The notes under the pieces are model-generated. The model searched no databases and was not told the origin of the DNA. It saw only the letters and a program-made list of their open reading frames with translations. A program made the position numbers and the translations under genes. Positions 51,662 to 61,567 of a stretch of DNA of 64,000 bases are shown here, piece after piece. Source of the stretch: Akkermansiaceae bacterium (GTDB lineage: Bacteria; Verrucomicrobiota; Verrucomicrobiia; Verrucomicrobiales; Akkermansiaceae); assembly GCA_019634595.1 (NCBI GenBank), contig JAHCBC010000001.1, positions 992,001 to 1,056,000 on the forward strand, read 5' to 3'. How positions within the stretch are numbered: position 1 is the first letter of the stretch; every line of letters begins with the position of its first letter.

Positions 51662-54144
51662 AGGCCGTATTTTTTCTTCTGTTCTTGGGAATATCGAGCT
51701 TTTTCAGCACCTTGGGCATTTGATTCCGAACGCGGTTGTGGCGCCATACGACTTCGATCTTTTGCACTTCTCCGACGCTGTTCCGGAGTCATTGTGTAGC
51801 CGGGCGGTTCTCCGCTGGATGGATCACCATCGTAGTACCTTTCTACAAGTGAGGGCTGATGATCGGCGACTTCATTTGACCGGATGTTCAGCGCCTTGCG
51901 ATCTGCCGAGGTAGGAGTAACGCCGTAGTGTTTTCGCCTACTGTAGGGTTCCGAGGGTTTCCCGATGATTGTATCATCACCCGCAACAGTGACAGAGCTA
52001 TCGATGCCTGAAGAATCGGATATTTCCAACACACTGCCTATCTCCGCACCTCTTTCTCCGTTGTTCCCCGTCACATCCCTGACCGCGTTCGCGCCATGGA
52101 CGGCGGAGGAGGGGGCGGAGGTGAAGGCGGTGACCAGGGCGGTGTTGTGGAGGCTTTTGAAGAACTCCCCGACGGTCATGTCCGGGCGGAGGCTCATCCG
52201 GACGAAGGCCGTGTCGAGCGCCTCGATGAGGACTTCCTCGCCCACCTCGCCGAGCGTGCCTTTGGCGAATTCCTTCGCCCCGGCGAGCCACGTGCTGGTG
52301 ACGGACTGGCGCATGGTGTGGCGGAACAGCTCCCGCGCGGAGCCGCTGGCGATGCCCTCGATGCCGCCCGCCCCGGCGGCGTTGAAGGCGGCGGTGATGG
52401 CCCCCTCCATGACACCGGAGGTCCATGCGAGGCGCAGCGCCTCCGCCTCCGTCTTTCCGGCAGCGATGGCCTCGTCATAGGTGGAGATGCCCTTCCGTGT
52501 GCCGAAGATGGCGGAGGCGGGCGCGACCTTTGCCGCAGCGTTGAGGGCGAGGGTGAGGCGGGCGTGGTTCGCCACGGTGAAGGCGGGCACCAGCGGCGCG
52601 GTGAGGCCGGTGATGGCGACGGACTCCACCGCGCCCCAGGCCCCCTGGCCGTAGAGGCCGGCATCCAGGCCCAGGAAGGAGGTCTGCTCCCGGTGGTAGT
52701 TCCGGGACAGCTCGTTGAGCTGGAAGTTGGCGGCGCTGTTGTCCTTCAGCCGGCGTGACCTGCGCTCCGCCCAGGGGGTGCGGGAGTCCGGAGTGACCCA
52801 GCCCTCCACATGGCCCAGCAGATGGTACATGCCGCCGATGCTCTTGTCCCCGGCACCGTAGAACCCGCCCATGAACTGCTCCGGCACGCTGTCATTGAGG
52901 GCGGTGGTGATTTTCCAATAGTCCTCCGCGGACCTGACGCCCAGCGCGGCCGCCAGTTCCGGCATGTCGCGCATGACATTGGTGACGAGGTTTTCCACAA
53001 AGCGGGCGTGTCGCTGCGGCAGGCCGTCGGTGAGGGTGGCCTTTTCCAGCGGGGAAAGATGGTCCGCGTCCTCCACGGCCCGGCGCATGGCCTCCACGCC
53101 GCGGATGACCACCCGGTTGCGGAAATGCAGCGCGCCGAAGGCGTCCCGGGAGACGTCCTCCCGCTGGGCGTCCACCTGGTGGCGCACGACATCATCCAGG
53201 TCCTCCGCCGTGAGGCCGGAGTCCTCCGCCGCCTGGCTCATAAGGGAGCCATACATGGCGGTGAGCTGCGGTTGGCTCCAGGTGGGGTCGAAGACATTTC
53301 CCTTTCGTGCCAGGTCCACCAGCTTCTCCAGATTGGCGGCGTTCCGGCCTGGAATGCCGGTGGTGTGGAAATGATGGGACTTGTGCAAGCGGGCGATGAG
53401 GTCCGGCTGCCCATGACCGGGCGGGGTGGTGTCCGCCGGGCGTCGTAAGATGACGCCAGCGGGCAGGGCGTCGTGCCGGGCGGCCATGGTCAGACGCGCC
53501 AGCAGGTCCGGCGGATTGCCAGCCGCCTTTCGCTCCTCTGGGGAGAGGGCCTCCATGGCCCGGTCCCGTTTCATTTCCCGCAGGAAGTCCGCGTCGCTGT
53601 AGGCTCCGCTCCCGTTGTACATGAGCTGGGCCACCTGGAGGCGCAGGAGGTCCCGCTGGAGGGCATCCTCCGGGACGGGCGCACCGTCGAGGAAGACGCC
53701 CAGATAGGCGTCCACCAGCACACGCCCGCGCGCCTGCTCCACATCCACGCCGGGTGGCAGCGGGACATGCCGCCACGCATCCTTCCCGCCGTCCATGAGT
53801 TCCAGGATGCCGTGGATGGTGCGCTGGCCGTGCCCGGCCCAGCGCTCCGCGTTCATGCCGCGCTCCAGCTCCACGCGGTGCGTCTCCGCGTCCTTGAACG
53901 CCGCCACGTAGTCATCCGGCGGGGCATGGTGGTGCTGCGGGGACGTGCCTCCCTTCCGCACGGCGGCATCCGCTCCCAGGATGAATGGTGCCCCGCCCCG
54001 CGTGGCGGGGTGCTCCACCGGCAGGGCGCGTGGCGGGGAAAGAACTACTATTTCCGCAGTGGCGGGAGCCGTCGCACCCGTCTCAGGGAATTTGGCATCC
54101 GGCTCCGGATGCGCGGCGGGATCTGGGAAGAGGGTGTATGCCAT
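51658..54144 (-). CDS. gp16-position internal virion protein with polymorphic-toxin C-terminus
   Basis: 828 residues, acting as the carrier of the array. It lies last in a T7-like virion block, after the gp14- and gp15-like genes, where phages encode the large ejected internal virion protein. No transglycosylase motif is visible. Residues about 600-740 are mostly helical and contain hydrophobic stretches (SAIFGTRKGISTYDEA...GAITAAFNAAGAGGIEGIASGSARELF, ...ALVTAFTSAPSSAVHG). After SSAVHG the sequence becomes variable, and the last ~70 residues (EVADHQPSLVERYYDGDPSSGE ... DRSRMAPQPRSESNAQG) look like an HNH-like nuclease toxin. The SuFu gene follows with ATGA overlap. Start ATG at 54144, directly before MAYTLFPDP. 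Confidence 0.82.
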   Translation of the reverse strand: MAYTLFPDPAAHPEPDAKFPETGATAPATAEIVVLSPPRALPVEHPATRGGAPFILGADAAVRKGGTSPQHHHAPPDDYVAAFKDAETHRVELERGMNAERWAGHGQRTIHGILELMDGGKDAWRHVPLPPGVDVEQARGRVLVDAYLGVFLDGAPVPEDALQRDLLRLQVAQLMYNGSGAYSDADFLREMKRDRAMEALSPEERKAAGNPPDLLARLTMAARHDALPAGVILRRPADTTPPGHGQPDLIARLHKSHHFHTTGIPGRNAANLEKLVDLARKGNVFDPTWSQPQLTAMYGSLMSQAAEDSGLTAEDLDDVVRHQVDAQREDVSRDAFGALHFRNRVVIRGVEAMRRAVEDADHLSPLEKATLTDGLPQRHARFVENLVTNVMRDMPELAAALGVRSAEDYWKITTALNDSVPEQFMGGFYGAGDKSIGGMYHLLGHVEGWVTPDSRTPWAERRSRRLKDNSAANFQLNELSRNYHREQTSFLGLDAGLYGQGAWGAVESVAITGLTAPLVPAFTVANHARLTLALNAAAKVAPASAIFGTRKGISTYDEAIAAGKTEAEALRLAWTSGVMEGAITAAFNAAGAGGIEGIASGSARELFRHTMRQSVTSTWLAGAKEFAKGTLGEVGEEVLIEALDTAFVRMSLRPDMTVGEFFKSLHNTALVTAFTSAPSSAVHGANAVRDVTGNNGERGAEIGSVLEISDSSGIDSSVTVAGDDTIIGKPSEPYSRRKHYGVTPTSADRKALNIRSNEVADHQPSLVERYYDGDPSSGEPPGYTMTPEQRRRSAKDRSRMAPQPRSESNAQGAEKARYSQEQKKKYGL

Positions 54145-54193
54145 GGTGTGTGGTATGGGGGGAGGACGGGAGGGAAGCCGGTGAGATGGCGCG

Positions 54194-55867
54194 TCATGCC
54201 GTGCGGTGCGGCAGGGCCGCGCTCCGGGCGCGTTCCGATGCCGCTGCGGCAGCCATCTGCCAGGCACCGGTCATGATGGCCTGCCGGGCGGCGGCCTCCA
54301 CGGCCTGTCCGTCCGCGTGCGGGTTCCGCTGGACCCAGCCGGTGTAGTCGGTGAGGGCGGCGCCGTAGCGGGTGCGGGCGGCGGCGTTTTTCCGCTCCGC
54401 GGCCTCCGCCTCCGCGGGGTCCGCGTAGTCCATGACGGTGCGCCCCGCGCCGAGGGTGGCGAAGACGGCGCGCAGGAACGGATCCGCGGCCTCCGCCTTC
54501 CCTTCCAGCCGGCCATACCTTTCCGCGAAGCGGGCGAGGCGCACGGTGTCATCCACCGCCGCACGCGCACCACCGGACGGCCCTCCATCCGGGCGACTAC
54601 CAGAGATATAGTCGATGTCCTCCTTTCCCAGGCCTGCCTGCGCCAGCCGCTCCCGGTCCCGCAGCAGGCCGCCGGCGATGAGTGGCGTGACATCGATCCT
54701 GCGGAGGGGGACGTCCACCCTGCCGAAGCCATGGTTCCGCCACGTTTCGTCGATGGCCCTGCGGTGGTATTCCGCATTCGTCGCGGGCGGGCGCCGCGTG
54801 CCGGTGAGGGCGTCCCGCAGGCTTTCTTCGCAGCCGGTCTTCAGCGGTCCGTCATCCATGCGGCGGATGCGGTCGGCGATGGTGATGAGGTCACCGTCAT
54901 AGTTGTCGCCTTCCGCGCTGTAGTCCTGGAGGGCGGCGGCGGCATCCCCGGCGAGCTGGTGCTGCACCTGCTGTGGCGGGCGTGTGTCAGCGCGGGCGGA
55001 TTGCGCCTTTTCCCTGAGCATGCCTTCCAACGCTCCGGCCACCGCGGGATGCAGGCCTGCCGTGAGGTCCGCGATGTGTGCGGGGAGGGTAAGGCTGCCC
55101 TCCGTGATGCTGCGTGCGGCGGCGTGGTAGATCTCCAACGTCTTTCCGGCATGGAGCACCCGTGCCGTCGCCATGCGGTTGACGTGCTTCACTTCGTCGA
55201 AGCCGGGCGTGGTCCGGTCCGGGTTGCGGTTGGCGGCGATCCAGCCGCCGGGGTTGGCGTGGATCTCCGTGAGGGCCCGGTGGTCGGCGCGGGCGGTCTT
55301 TGCCCGGGCACGGGCGGCTTCCCCGTCCGCGGGGGTGAGGATGCGCCGCGCCACGGCGTTGTCCACCTCACGGTCGATCGCGCCGTCATCCTCATCCTCC
55401 ACGGCGAGGCCGATGCGCTGCTGGAAGGCGGCGCGGCCGTCCTTCATGATGCGGTGGCCGGAGAGTTCCGCACCGCGGATCTTCGCGCCGTGGATCATGC
55501 GCTGCTGCTCCCCGCGCAGGCGGTCGCGCACTTCCGGCGGGACGCCCGCGGCCTCCAGCATGGCGGCGGAGTCCTTCGCCAGCTTGTCGATGCCCCGGAA
55601 GACATCCTCACCGGGGTTTTCCGCGGCGTGCTTCCACAGGGTGGCCTGGCTTTGGTCCCAGGCGGTGCGGATCCTCATTTCCATGTCCGCGTTCTTCACG
55701 TCCTGCAGCCGGTTGGCGATGTCCGCGAAGGGTTTCGACACGGAGGCGATGTCCCGGGCGATGCCCTGGAGGGCGTGGCCATGTGCACCGGCGGCCCGCG
55801 GATCCATGGTGGCCTGGTCGAGCGGGGTGTGGCGGAGGTTGGGGATGTCTTCGATGCGGATGGGCAT
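54194..55867 (-). CDS. gp15-position internal virion protein
   Basis: 557 residues, largely helical, charged and Ala/Arg-rich: IARDIASVSKPFADIANRLQDVKNADMEMRIRTAWDQSQATLW... No signal peptide or known enzyme motif. The gene starts shortly after the gp14-like gene and is followed 50 bp later by the gp16-position gene; in T7-like phages the internal core proteins come in this order. Assigned from position, size and the helical composition. Confidence 0.65.
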   Translation of the reverse strand: MPIRIEDIPNLRHTPLDQATMDPRAAGAHGHALQGIARDIASVSKPFADIANRLQDVKNADMEMRIRTAWDQSQATLWKHAAENPGEDVFRGIDKLAKDSAAMLEAAGVPPEVRDRLRGEQQRMIHGAKIRGAELSGHRIMKDGRAAFQQRIGLAVEDEDDGAIDREVDNAVARRILTPADGEAARARAKTARADHRALTEIHANPGGWIAANRNPDRTTPGFDEVKHVNRMATARVLHAGKTLEIYHAAARSITEGSLTLPAHIADLTAGLHPAVAGALEGMLREKAQSARADTRPPQQVQHQLAGDAAAALQDYSAEGDNYDGDLITIADRIRRMDDGPLKTGCEESLRDALTGTRRPPATNAEYHRRAIDETWRNHGFGRVDVPLRRIDVTPLIAGGLLRDRERLAQAGLGKEDIDYISGSRPDGGPSGGARAAVDDTVRLARFAERYGRLEGKAEAADPFLRAVFATLGAGRTVMDYADPAEAEAAERKNAAARTRYGAALTDYTGWVQRNPHADGQAVEAAARQAIMTGAWQMAAAAASERARSAALPHRTA

Positions 55868-55960
55868 GGCGCTGGTTGAGAGTTGATGGTTGAGAGTTGA
55901 TAGAAGACCTGCGGCCTGCGGCCTCTTCCGTTTCGGATTTCGTGCTTGGGATTTCGTGCT

Positions 55961-56455
55961 TCAACCAAAGGCTCCCTTGTAGCGGAAGTTGCCGTAGCTT
56001 TCCGCCATGTTGGCCACGCCGGAGAAGAGGCTGCCGTAGGCGGAGATGTTGGCGGCGCGCTGGAGGTGGCGGCCTTCCCAGCGCATCATGTCCGCCTTCG
56101 AGTAGTATGAGTCCGCCTGGATGCGGGAGGCGTGCGCGGCGTCCCGGATGCCGAGGTCCATGTTGGCGGAGTTTTCCGCGAGGAGATCCACGGTGGTTCC
56201 AGTAGTGGTGAGGGTGCCGCCGCCGGCCAGGTGGTTGCGCAGGTCCGCCTGCTTGCGGCGGCTTTGCTGGCGCATGCGCTTCTGGTCTTCCGCGGACTGG
56301 AGCTGGATGTTGCGGGCCTCGTTCTCCGCGACCTTGGCGTTGTATTCGGCGGCGTATCTCTGGCTGCGGGCCTGTTGCTTCTGCCCGTAGAAGGAGATGC
56401 CGGTGGAGACTGCGGTGGTGGCGAGTGAGGCGAGTGCGAGGACGGCGGTGCCCAT
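55961..56455 (-). CDS. gp14-position virion core protein
   Basis: 164 residues. N-terminal hydrophobic helix (AVLALASLATTAVSTGISFYGQKQQAR), then a long helical region rich in Ala/Gln/Arg (YAAEYNAKVAENEARNIQLQSAEDQKRMRQQSRRKQADLRNHLAGGG), typical of T7 gp14-like internal virion/ejection proteins that form the membrane-spanning channel. First of three core-like genes on the minus strand. Confidence 0.7.
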   Translation of the reverse strand: MGTAVLALASLATTAVSTGISFYGQKQQARSQRYAAEYNAKVAENEARNIQLQSAEDQKRMRQQSRRKQADLRNHLAGGGTLTTTGTTVDLLAENSANMDLGIRDAAHASRIQADSYYSKADMMRWEGRHLQRAANISAYGSLFSGVANMAESYGNFRYKGAFG

Positions 56456-56766
56456 GGTGGTGCGGTGGGGGTGTGGGTGGATGGATGTTTCCCCACAGGA
56501 AGGGGGGAAGGCCGGCCGCCACGGTGGCGGGCGCGGCCCCTTTTCATCCGTTGGTATGACCGCATGATCCTCCGCCGCGGGACGGGGGGGGGATTGAACA
56601 GTTGGCCAACTTTCCCCCCTCTGTCATCGGGCGGGTGGCGGGGGCGGCCTGTGCCAATAGAGTCACAAGCGGGTCATGGAACGCGCCGCCTTTCCCGTCC
56701 TCCATACCGCCCGGCTGGCGGACGCGCTCCGGCCACCCGCGAGAACAGGAAACCACGCACGATGCC

Positions 56767-57579
56767 ATGAAATCCTCCCTGCCCCGCCCCACCGGCATCC
56801 TCCGGAAAAAAACGGCCGCACTCCCCGCATGCACCGCCGCACTGGCCCTCCTGCTGCATGGCGCGTGCGCCGCCTCCACCGTCGCCATCACGGAGTTCAT
56901 GGTGGACCCCAGCGGCACGGATCTGCTGAACGAGTGGGTGGAGGTCTTCAACTACGGCACGGACGCGGTGGACCTGTCCGGCTGGACGCTGAAGGACAAC
57001 TCCAGCGCGGCCTACACCTTTCCCAGCGGGACGAGCATCCCGTCGGGCGGCTACCTGGTCATCGCCCAGAACGGCGTCGCCTTCACCAACCGCTGGCTGG
57101 ACGGTGTGGCGGACGCGCGCGTGCTGTCCACGGTCAACACGACGGACGCGGAGGTGAACGGACGCTTCCAGCTCAACAACGGCGCACCCGGTGACGGCCT
57201 CTATCTGAGGGACGCCACCAGCGCGCTGGTGTGGAGCCTGGGCTACAACCTTTCCACAGAGGACCCGGTGTCCGCACGGCGCGCGACATGGCTGGCGATC
57301 AATGATTTCACGATCACGAACTACGGCGTGCCCCCGCAGGACAACGCCACCGGGGCCCTGATCAACCGCAACGGCACCGACGGCACCGGCACGCTGGGCT
57401 ATGAGGACAACAACCGCACGACCGATCCCCTGGCCTTCCAGAAAGGCACGGACTGGGGCAGCCCGCTGATGGGCGGCTACACGGTGATCCCGGAGCCGGG
57501 CATCATGGCCCTGTCCTCACTGGGCCTCGCCGCGCTGGTGCTGCGCCGCAGGACGGTGCGGGAGGCGCACAACAGTTGA
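56767..57579 (+). CDS. Lamin-tail domain PEP-CTERM protein inside the virion block
   Basis: 270 residues: signal peptide, lamin-tail domain (AITEFMVDPSGTDLLNEWVEVFNYGTDAVDLSGWTLKDNSS..., about residues 38-140), and a PEP-CTERM end (VIPEPGIMALSSLGLAALVLRRRTVREAHNS; the tail after RRR is a few residues longer than usual). It sits on the strand opposite to the phage structural genes, between the gp14-like gene and the GNAT gene. Exported by the Sec system and processed by an exosortase. No phage role evident; it looks like cargo. Confidence 0.82.
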   Translation: MKSSLPRPTGILRKKTAALPACTAALALLLHGACAASTVAITEFMVDPSGTDLLNEWVEVFNYGTDAVDLSGWTLKDNSSAAYTFPSGTSIPSGGYLVIAQNGVAFTNRWLDGVADARVLSTVNTTDAEVNGRFQLNNGAPGDGLYLRDATSALVWSLGYNLSTEDPVSARRATWLAINDFTITNYGVPPQDNATGALINRNGTDGTGTLGYEDNNRTTDPLAFQKGTDWGSPLMGGYTVIPEPGIMALSSLGLAALVLRRRTVREAHNS

Positions 57580-57597
57580 AAGCCGGAGCGGCACACC

Positions 57598-58383
57598 TCA
57601 TGCCACGCGGCGTCTGCGCACCAGCGTGGCCATGGCACCACCCAGCAGCAGCAGCGCGTGGGATGGCTCCGGGATGGCCTCCAGCACGTAGCTGCGGTGC
57701 AGGGCGGAGGCGGCATGGCCGGAGCCATCCCCACCGGCGGCGGTGCGGATGCCGAAGTGGTTGCCCGTCGCGGCAGCCGCACTGAGCGTGGCGGTGGAGT
57801 TCACGACCACGGAGTTCGCGCTGTTGGTCAGCACGGCGGTGAGGGAGAGGCTGCCGTTGGCCTGGAAGATGCCGGTGAGGGTGAAGGTATAGACGGGGTT
57901 GAGCGCCTCCAGCGCGTTGTAGGCGGTGCCACCCATGGTCCCGTTGGTCTGGCTGGTGGTGTTGGAAAACTCCAGCAGGCCCGTGTTGTCGTAGCCCATG
58001 TTGAAGTTCACGCGCGGCGCGTTCGCTCCGTCCGACGGGGCCATGAAAAAGAACGCCGTGTTTTCATACTGTCCGGTGCCGGAGGTGGCGCTGAACGTCG
58101 CCGTCAGCCGGAAGCCGTCACCCGCCGCATGGCTGATGCCCGCGCCCGTGTCGAACAGGGAAAGGGTGTTCTGCCCGGCGGACGGGGCGTTCATGGAGAA
58201 GTGGTGATCCGCCGTGATGGTGGAGGTGGCGGAGCCGGAGTTCGCCACGCGCGTCCAGCCCGCCGGTGCCGTCGCCCCCACCGTGGAATCCCCGAAACCG
58301 GAGTAGATGGTCGTGGAGGCGTGCGCGGGAATGGCGGACAGGGCGAGGAGGAAAAGCGTGCGGGGACGGAAGGTGGGGCTCAT
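57598..58383 (-). CDS. PEP-CTERM sorted protein inside the virion block
   Basis: 261 residues from MSPTFRPRTLFLLALSAIPAHAS. Lectin-like beta-rich body (TVGATAPAGWTRVANSG ... FRLTATFSATSGTGQYENTAFFFMAPSDGANAPRVNFN) and PEP-CTERM end IPEPSHALLLLGGAMATLVRRRRVA. Convergent with the lamin-tail PEP-CTERM gene (18-bp gap). As with its neighbour, a chromosomal-type secreted protein gene lodged between phage structural genes. Confidence 0.85.
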   Translation of the reverse strand: MSPTFRPRTLFLLALSAIPAHASTTIYSGFGDSTVGATAPAGWTRVANSGSATSTITADHHFSMNAPSAGQNTLSLFDTGAGISHAAGDGFRLTATFSATSGTGQYENTAFFFMAPSDGANAPRVNFNMGYDNTGLLEFSNTTSQTNGTMGGTAYNALEALNPVYTFTLTGIFQANGSLSLTAVLTNSANSVVVNSTATLSAAAATGNHFGIRTAAGGDGSGHAASALHRSYVLEAIPEPSHALLLLGGAMATLVRRRRVA

Positions 58384-58510
58384 CGCGGGGAACCTCCCGC
58401 CCCCTCCCCCGTCTGTCAAGGGAAGGTGCCCCTGCGGAAACCTGTGCCAACCGCAGGCGGAGAGGCCATGGATGATGCCTCACCGGACCAGCTCCGCGGG
58501 CCGCCATGCC

Positions 58511-58957
58511 CTACCGTTTTTCCGGTATATGCGGCAGTGTCTTGAAAAGATGGCACAGCCCCTCATCCGTCCGGGTGTAGCCACGCCGCTCCAGGAAGCG
58601 GATGAAGGACGGGTCATTCACCGTGGCCCAGCCCAGCCAGTAGCCCAGGCGGCGGCACTCCTTTTCCAGGAACTCCAGCGCCCGCATCATCGCGCGGCCG
58701 GCGGTGGCCTTCGGCGCGGATGGGTCCGTGATCATCCAGCCCAGCCACGCGGTGCCGGACCCCGCGGCATCCAGATACGCGAACGCCGCCGCCACCGGCG
58801 TCCCTTGTCCGTAGGAGGCGATGACGCCCAGCCGCGGCAGGATGTTCCGCGGCGGGGCCTCCCGCGCCCGCACCCGCCACCACCTTTCCATGACGCGGTA
58901 GTCGGCGGCGGAGATGCGACCGTCATCCGCGAGGTGGATCATTCTTATCCGGATCAT
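58511..58957 (-). CDS. GNAT acetyltransferase in the gp13 position
   Basis: 148 residues. GNAT fold: AAAFAYLDAAGSGTAWLGWMITDPSAPKATAGRAMMRALEFLEKECRRLGYWLGWATVND contains motif A (acetyl-CoA loop around PSAPKATAGRAMM) and motif B (SFIRFLERRGYTRT). Podoviral genomes often carry a GNAT-like gene between the tail tubular and internal core genes; function in phages not known. Confidence 0.82.
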   Translation of the reverse strand: MIRIRMIHLADDGRISAADYRVMERWWRVRAREAPPRNILPRLGVIASYGQGTPVAAAFAYLDAAGSGTAWLGWMITDPSAPKATAGRAMMRALEFLEKECRRLGYWLGWATVNDPSFIRFLERRGYTRTDEGLCHLFKTLPHIPEKR

Positions 58958-59011
58958 AAAGAGTGCGGGTGGTGTCCCTGCGGGGAGTGCCGGGTGATGC
59001 CCCGGAGGGGG

Positions 59012-61567
59012 CTATCGCTCATGCAACGACCACGAAAGCACCGACGCCCTCAGCAGGAACGCGTATGGCTCGTCATGGCCGAGCGAAAAGGTGAGGTCCG
59101 CCAGGTGGGCGGGCGGCAGGGTGTGGGAGAGCCAGCCGGTGCGCGGCGTGGGGGCGGCGTCCATGGGGTCCGCCGTCGTCGTGTGGTGGATGACCTCCGT
59201 CTTTCCGTCATAGGTGTAGGAGCCGCCGAAGGAGTTCAGCACGTTCAGCTTCAGCTCGTGCGCGCGTTTCATCCTGCCGTGGGTGGTGCCGTTGTCCGCG
59301 GGGACGTCCAGTGGCAGGGTGGTCAGCACGGACTCCAGCGGCAGGCCCCAGGACACCTGGGTGATCTCCCCCGCGGGCGGGGACGGGATGTCCACCACCA
59401 CGCTGTCCACCCCGTTCCGGTAGGCCACCCCCTTGCGGAAGACTCCGTTCACCAGCAGGTGCAGCGTGCGGCCCACCAGCCACCCGTGCACGTGCACCCG
59501 CAGCGGGTCCGCGGAGCCAGCCGGGATGGGCGGGTTGCGCGACGGGGACGGCGTCTTCCACAGTTCCGGCGCGGTCAGCGCGCCGATGGTGTTGTCCACG
59601 CCCCCGTCCGTGTGGTGCATCCGGGAAACATCCCCACGCTCCATGACCGCCTGCTGGGAGGGGGACAGCTTCTCCAGGGTGTAGTAAAGGAACGTCCCGT
59701 CCGGCCCCGCATGCCCTCCGGATGCAGGAGCCACGGACAGGGGCACCGTGCGCCGTTCCACCACGACGAAGACGTCATCATCATCGCTGTTGTTCCGCAC
59801 CACCGCGACGGAGCGGAACCTGCCGTGCGCCGTGGTGTGCCGCGCCCACGCCGCCAGGTTCTCCCCGCGGTTGTACGAGAATGATAGTAGATTACCCTCC
59901 CGCCCCGTCACCAGCCACAGCACCGGCTCCCGCGCCTGCTGGAACGCCATCTGGGAAATGCCGTCCACCGCCATGTGCTCAGCCAGCCGCGTCAGGTTCG
60001 GGGCCTCGAAGCTGTCACGTTCCAGCGAGTAGGTGAACTCCCGCAGCCGGATGCCCTGACGCTCCACGAAGTAAAGCGAGTCATGGATGTTCAGCGCCGG
60101 CACCGTGTTCGAGCCGAACCGCGTGTACTCCCGCGCCAGGAAGTTCACCGGCGAAAGCGCCTCATCCGACGACCGCCCGCCGATGACCCACTCCCCCGTG
60201 TTCGTCCCCACATACAGCATCCGCTGGGACGCCAGCCACAGGATGGGGCTCTGCCGCGTGGCCGCCAGCGTCCGGTACATGCCGGAGTCCGCTTCCGTCC
60301 CCGCCTGGAAGTCATCCAGCGCGTCCGTCTTGGAAAACCACAGGCTCATCGGCCGGTGGTGCGTGCCGCCATACACCCGTCGCCGGTCGTGCATCGCCAC
60401 CGCCCGCGGGTAGCCCCGGTATTCAGAAAACGCACCCTCGCTCCAGAACTGGGTCGCCTCCGTGTGCACCCGCGTCACCGCCACCGCCGTGGCCAGCGAC
60501 GGCCCCACCACACCCGTGATCTCCAACAGCCCGTAGGTGAAAGGCGACCCCACCGCCAGCACCGCCCGCGCATTCGGATTCGCGGCTCCCGTGTAGGTCA
60601 GGATCAACTGGCACGGACCCTCCAGCTCGATCTCCGTCACCGGCACATGCCGGTCGCCCGCCGCCGTATAGCGCCGGATCTCCTCCCACTCGCTGGTGCT
60701 TTCATTCCACCTCTTCACATAAAACGTCCCGTGCCACGCGCTGTCGGATGTGCCGGACGTGCTGAAATACACGATGCCATCCGCCTCCAGCGGGGTGCCC
60801 TCCATCGGGACCGCGGCGTCCGCCTTCAGCGACCGCTCGAAGTCCGCGGACGCCCGCTTCCGCGAAATGCGGAACACCGCGCCCACATGGCCGGGTTGGA
60901 AAAACGGCTTCGTGCTCGTCACCCGCATGTCCGCCGTCCCCTCCGGCAGCGCGGGCGGCGCCGGCCCCTCCTCCGGAGCCAGCTCCAGCTTGTGCTCCTC
61001 ATCCGTGTTCTCATCCAGCAGCGGCGGATGCTTGTAGGGCGTCTTCTCCAGCGTCCACACGATCTCCCCGCCCAGCCCCACGCTGCTGCTCAGGCGCCGC
61101 GGGTGGTGGAACGGGTCCACGATCTCGATCACATCATTCACCTGGGAAAACTGGAGCCGGAAAGGATCCCTGAACACGGCCTGCGCCACCGTCTCCTCGC
61201 TGATGGTCGCATTCGGCGCCGGACCCGGCTGCGGCCCCTCCGGCCACGCCCCCGGCGGCGCGTCCGCGCGGTAAATGAAGATTTTCCCATATCTCCGCGG
61301 CTGTCCTCCCGACGCCGGAACGGACGGCATGAATGCCATCACATACGAAAGCCCGTCGGAAAACGTGAACGCCTCCAGCCGCGCCTCCCCCTCCAGCATC
61401 TGCAGGTGCACCGTCCCCGGACGCTTCCTCACGGAGCCGAACGGCATCGGGATGAAATTCTCCATCCTCCCCACCGATGACGCGTGCTTGTCCAGGTTCA
61501 CGGTGTGCGCCAGGTATGGAGTGATCTCCCCGCCGTTCAGCGCGATGTTGGTTTGGTGCAGGATCAT
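59012..61567 (-). CDS. Tail tubular protein B-like (T7 gp12-like) structural protein
   Basis: 851 residues. The N-terminus [52 protein letters not shown] is a known hallmark of T7 gp12/tail tubular B and related phage stabilisation proteins: NGGEhTPYhxxxxxLxKHxxGxxxhENFIPxxxGxxxxRPGT. The remainder is beta-rich, consistent with a nozzle/tube protein. Preceded on the same strand by the gp11-like gene with a repeat-filled gap. Confidence 0.85.
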   Translation of the reverse strand: MILHQTNIALNGGEITPYLAHTVNLDKHASSVGRMENFIPMPFGSVRKRPGTVHLQMLEGEARLEAFTFSDGLSYVMAFMPSVPASGGQPRRYGKIFIYRADAPPGAWPEGPQPGPAPNATISEETVAQAVFRDPFRLQFSQVNDVIEIVDPFHHPRRLSSSVGLGGEIVWTLEKTPYKHPPLLDENTDEEHKLELAPEEGPAPPALPEGTADMRVTSTKPFFQPGHVGAVFRISRKRASADFERSLKADAAVPMEGTPLEADGIVYFSTSGTSDSAWHGTFYVKRWNESTSEWEEIRRYTAAGDRHVPVTEIELEGPCQLILTYTGAANPNARAVLAVGSPFTYGLLEITGVVGPSLATAVAVTRVHTEATQFWSEGAFSEYRGYPRAVAMHDRRRVYGGTHHRPMSLWFSKTDALDDFQAGTEADSGMYRTLAATRQSPILWLASQRMLYVGTNTGEWVIGGRSSDEALSPVNFLAREYTRFGSNTVPALNIHDSLYFVERQGIRLREFTYSLERDSFEAPNLTRLAEHMAVDGISQMAFQQAREPVLWLVTGREGNLLSFSYNRGENLAAWARHTTAHGRFRSVAVVRNNSDDDDVFVVVERRTVPLSVAPASGGHAGPDGTFLYYTLEKLSPSQQAVMERGDVSRMHHTDGGVDNTIGALTAPELWKTPSPSRNPPIPAGSADPLRVHVHGWLVGRTLHLLVNGVFRKGVAYRNGVDSVVVDIPSPPAGEITQVSWGLPLESVLTTLPLDVPADNGTTHGRMKRAHELKLNVLNSFGGSYTYDGKTEVIHHTTTADPMDAAPTPRTGWLSHTLPPAHLADLTFSLGHDEPYAFLLRASVLSWSLHER

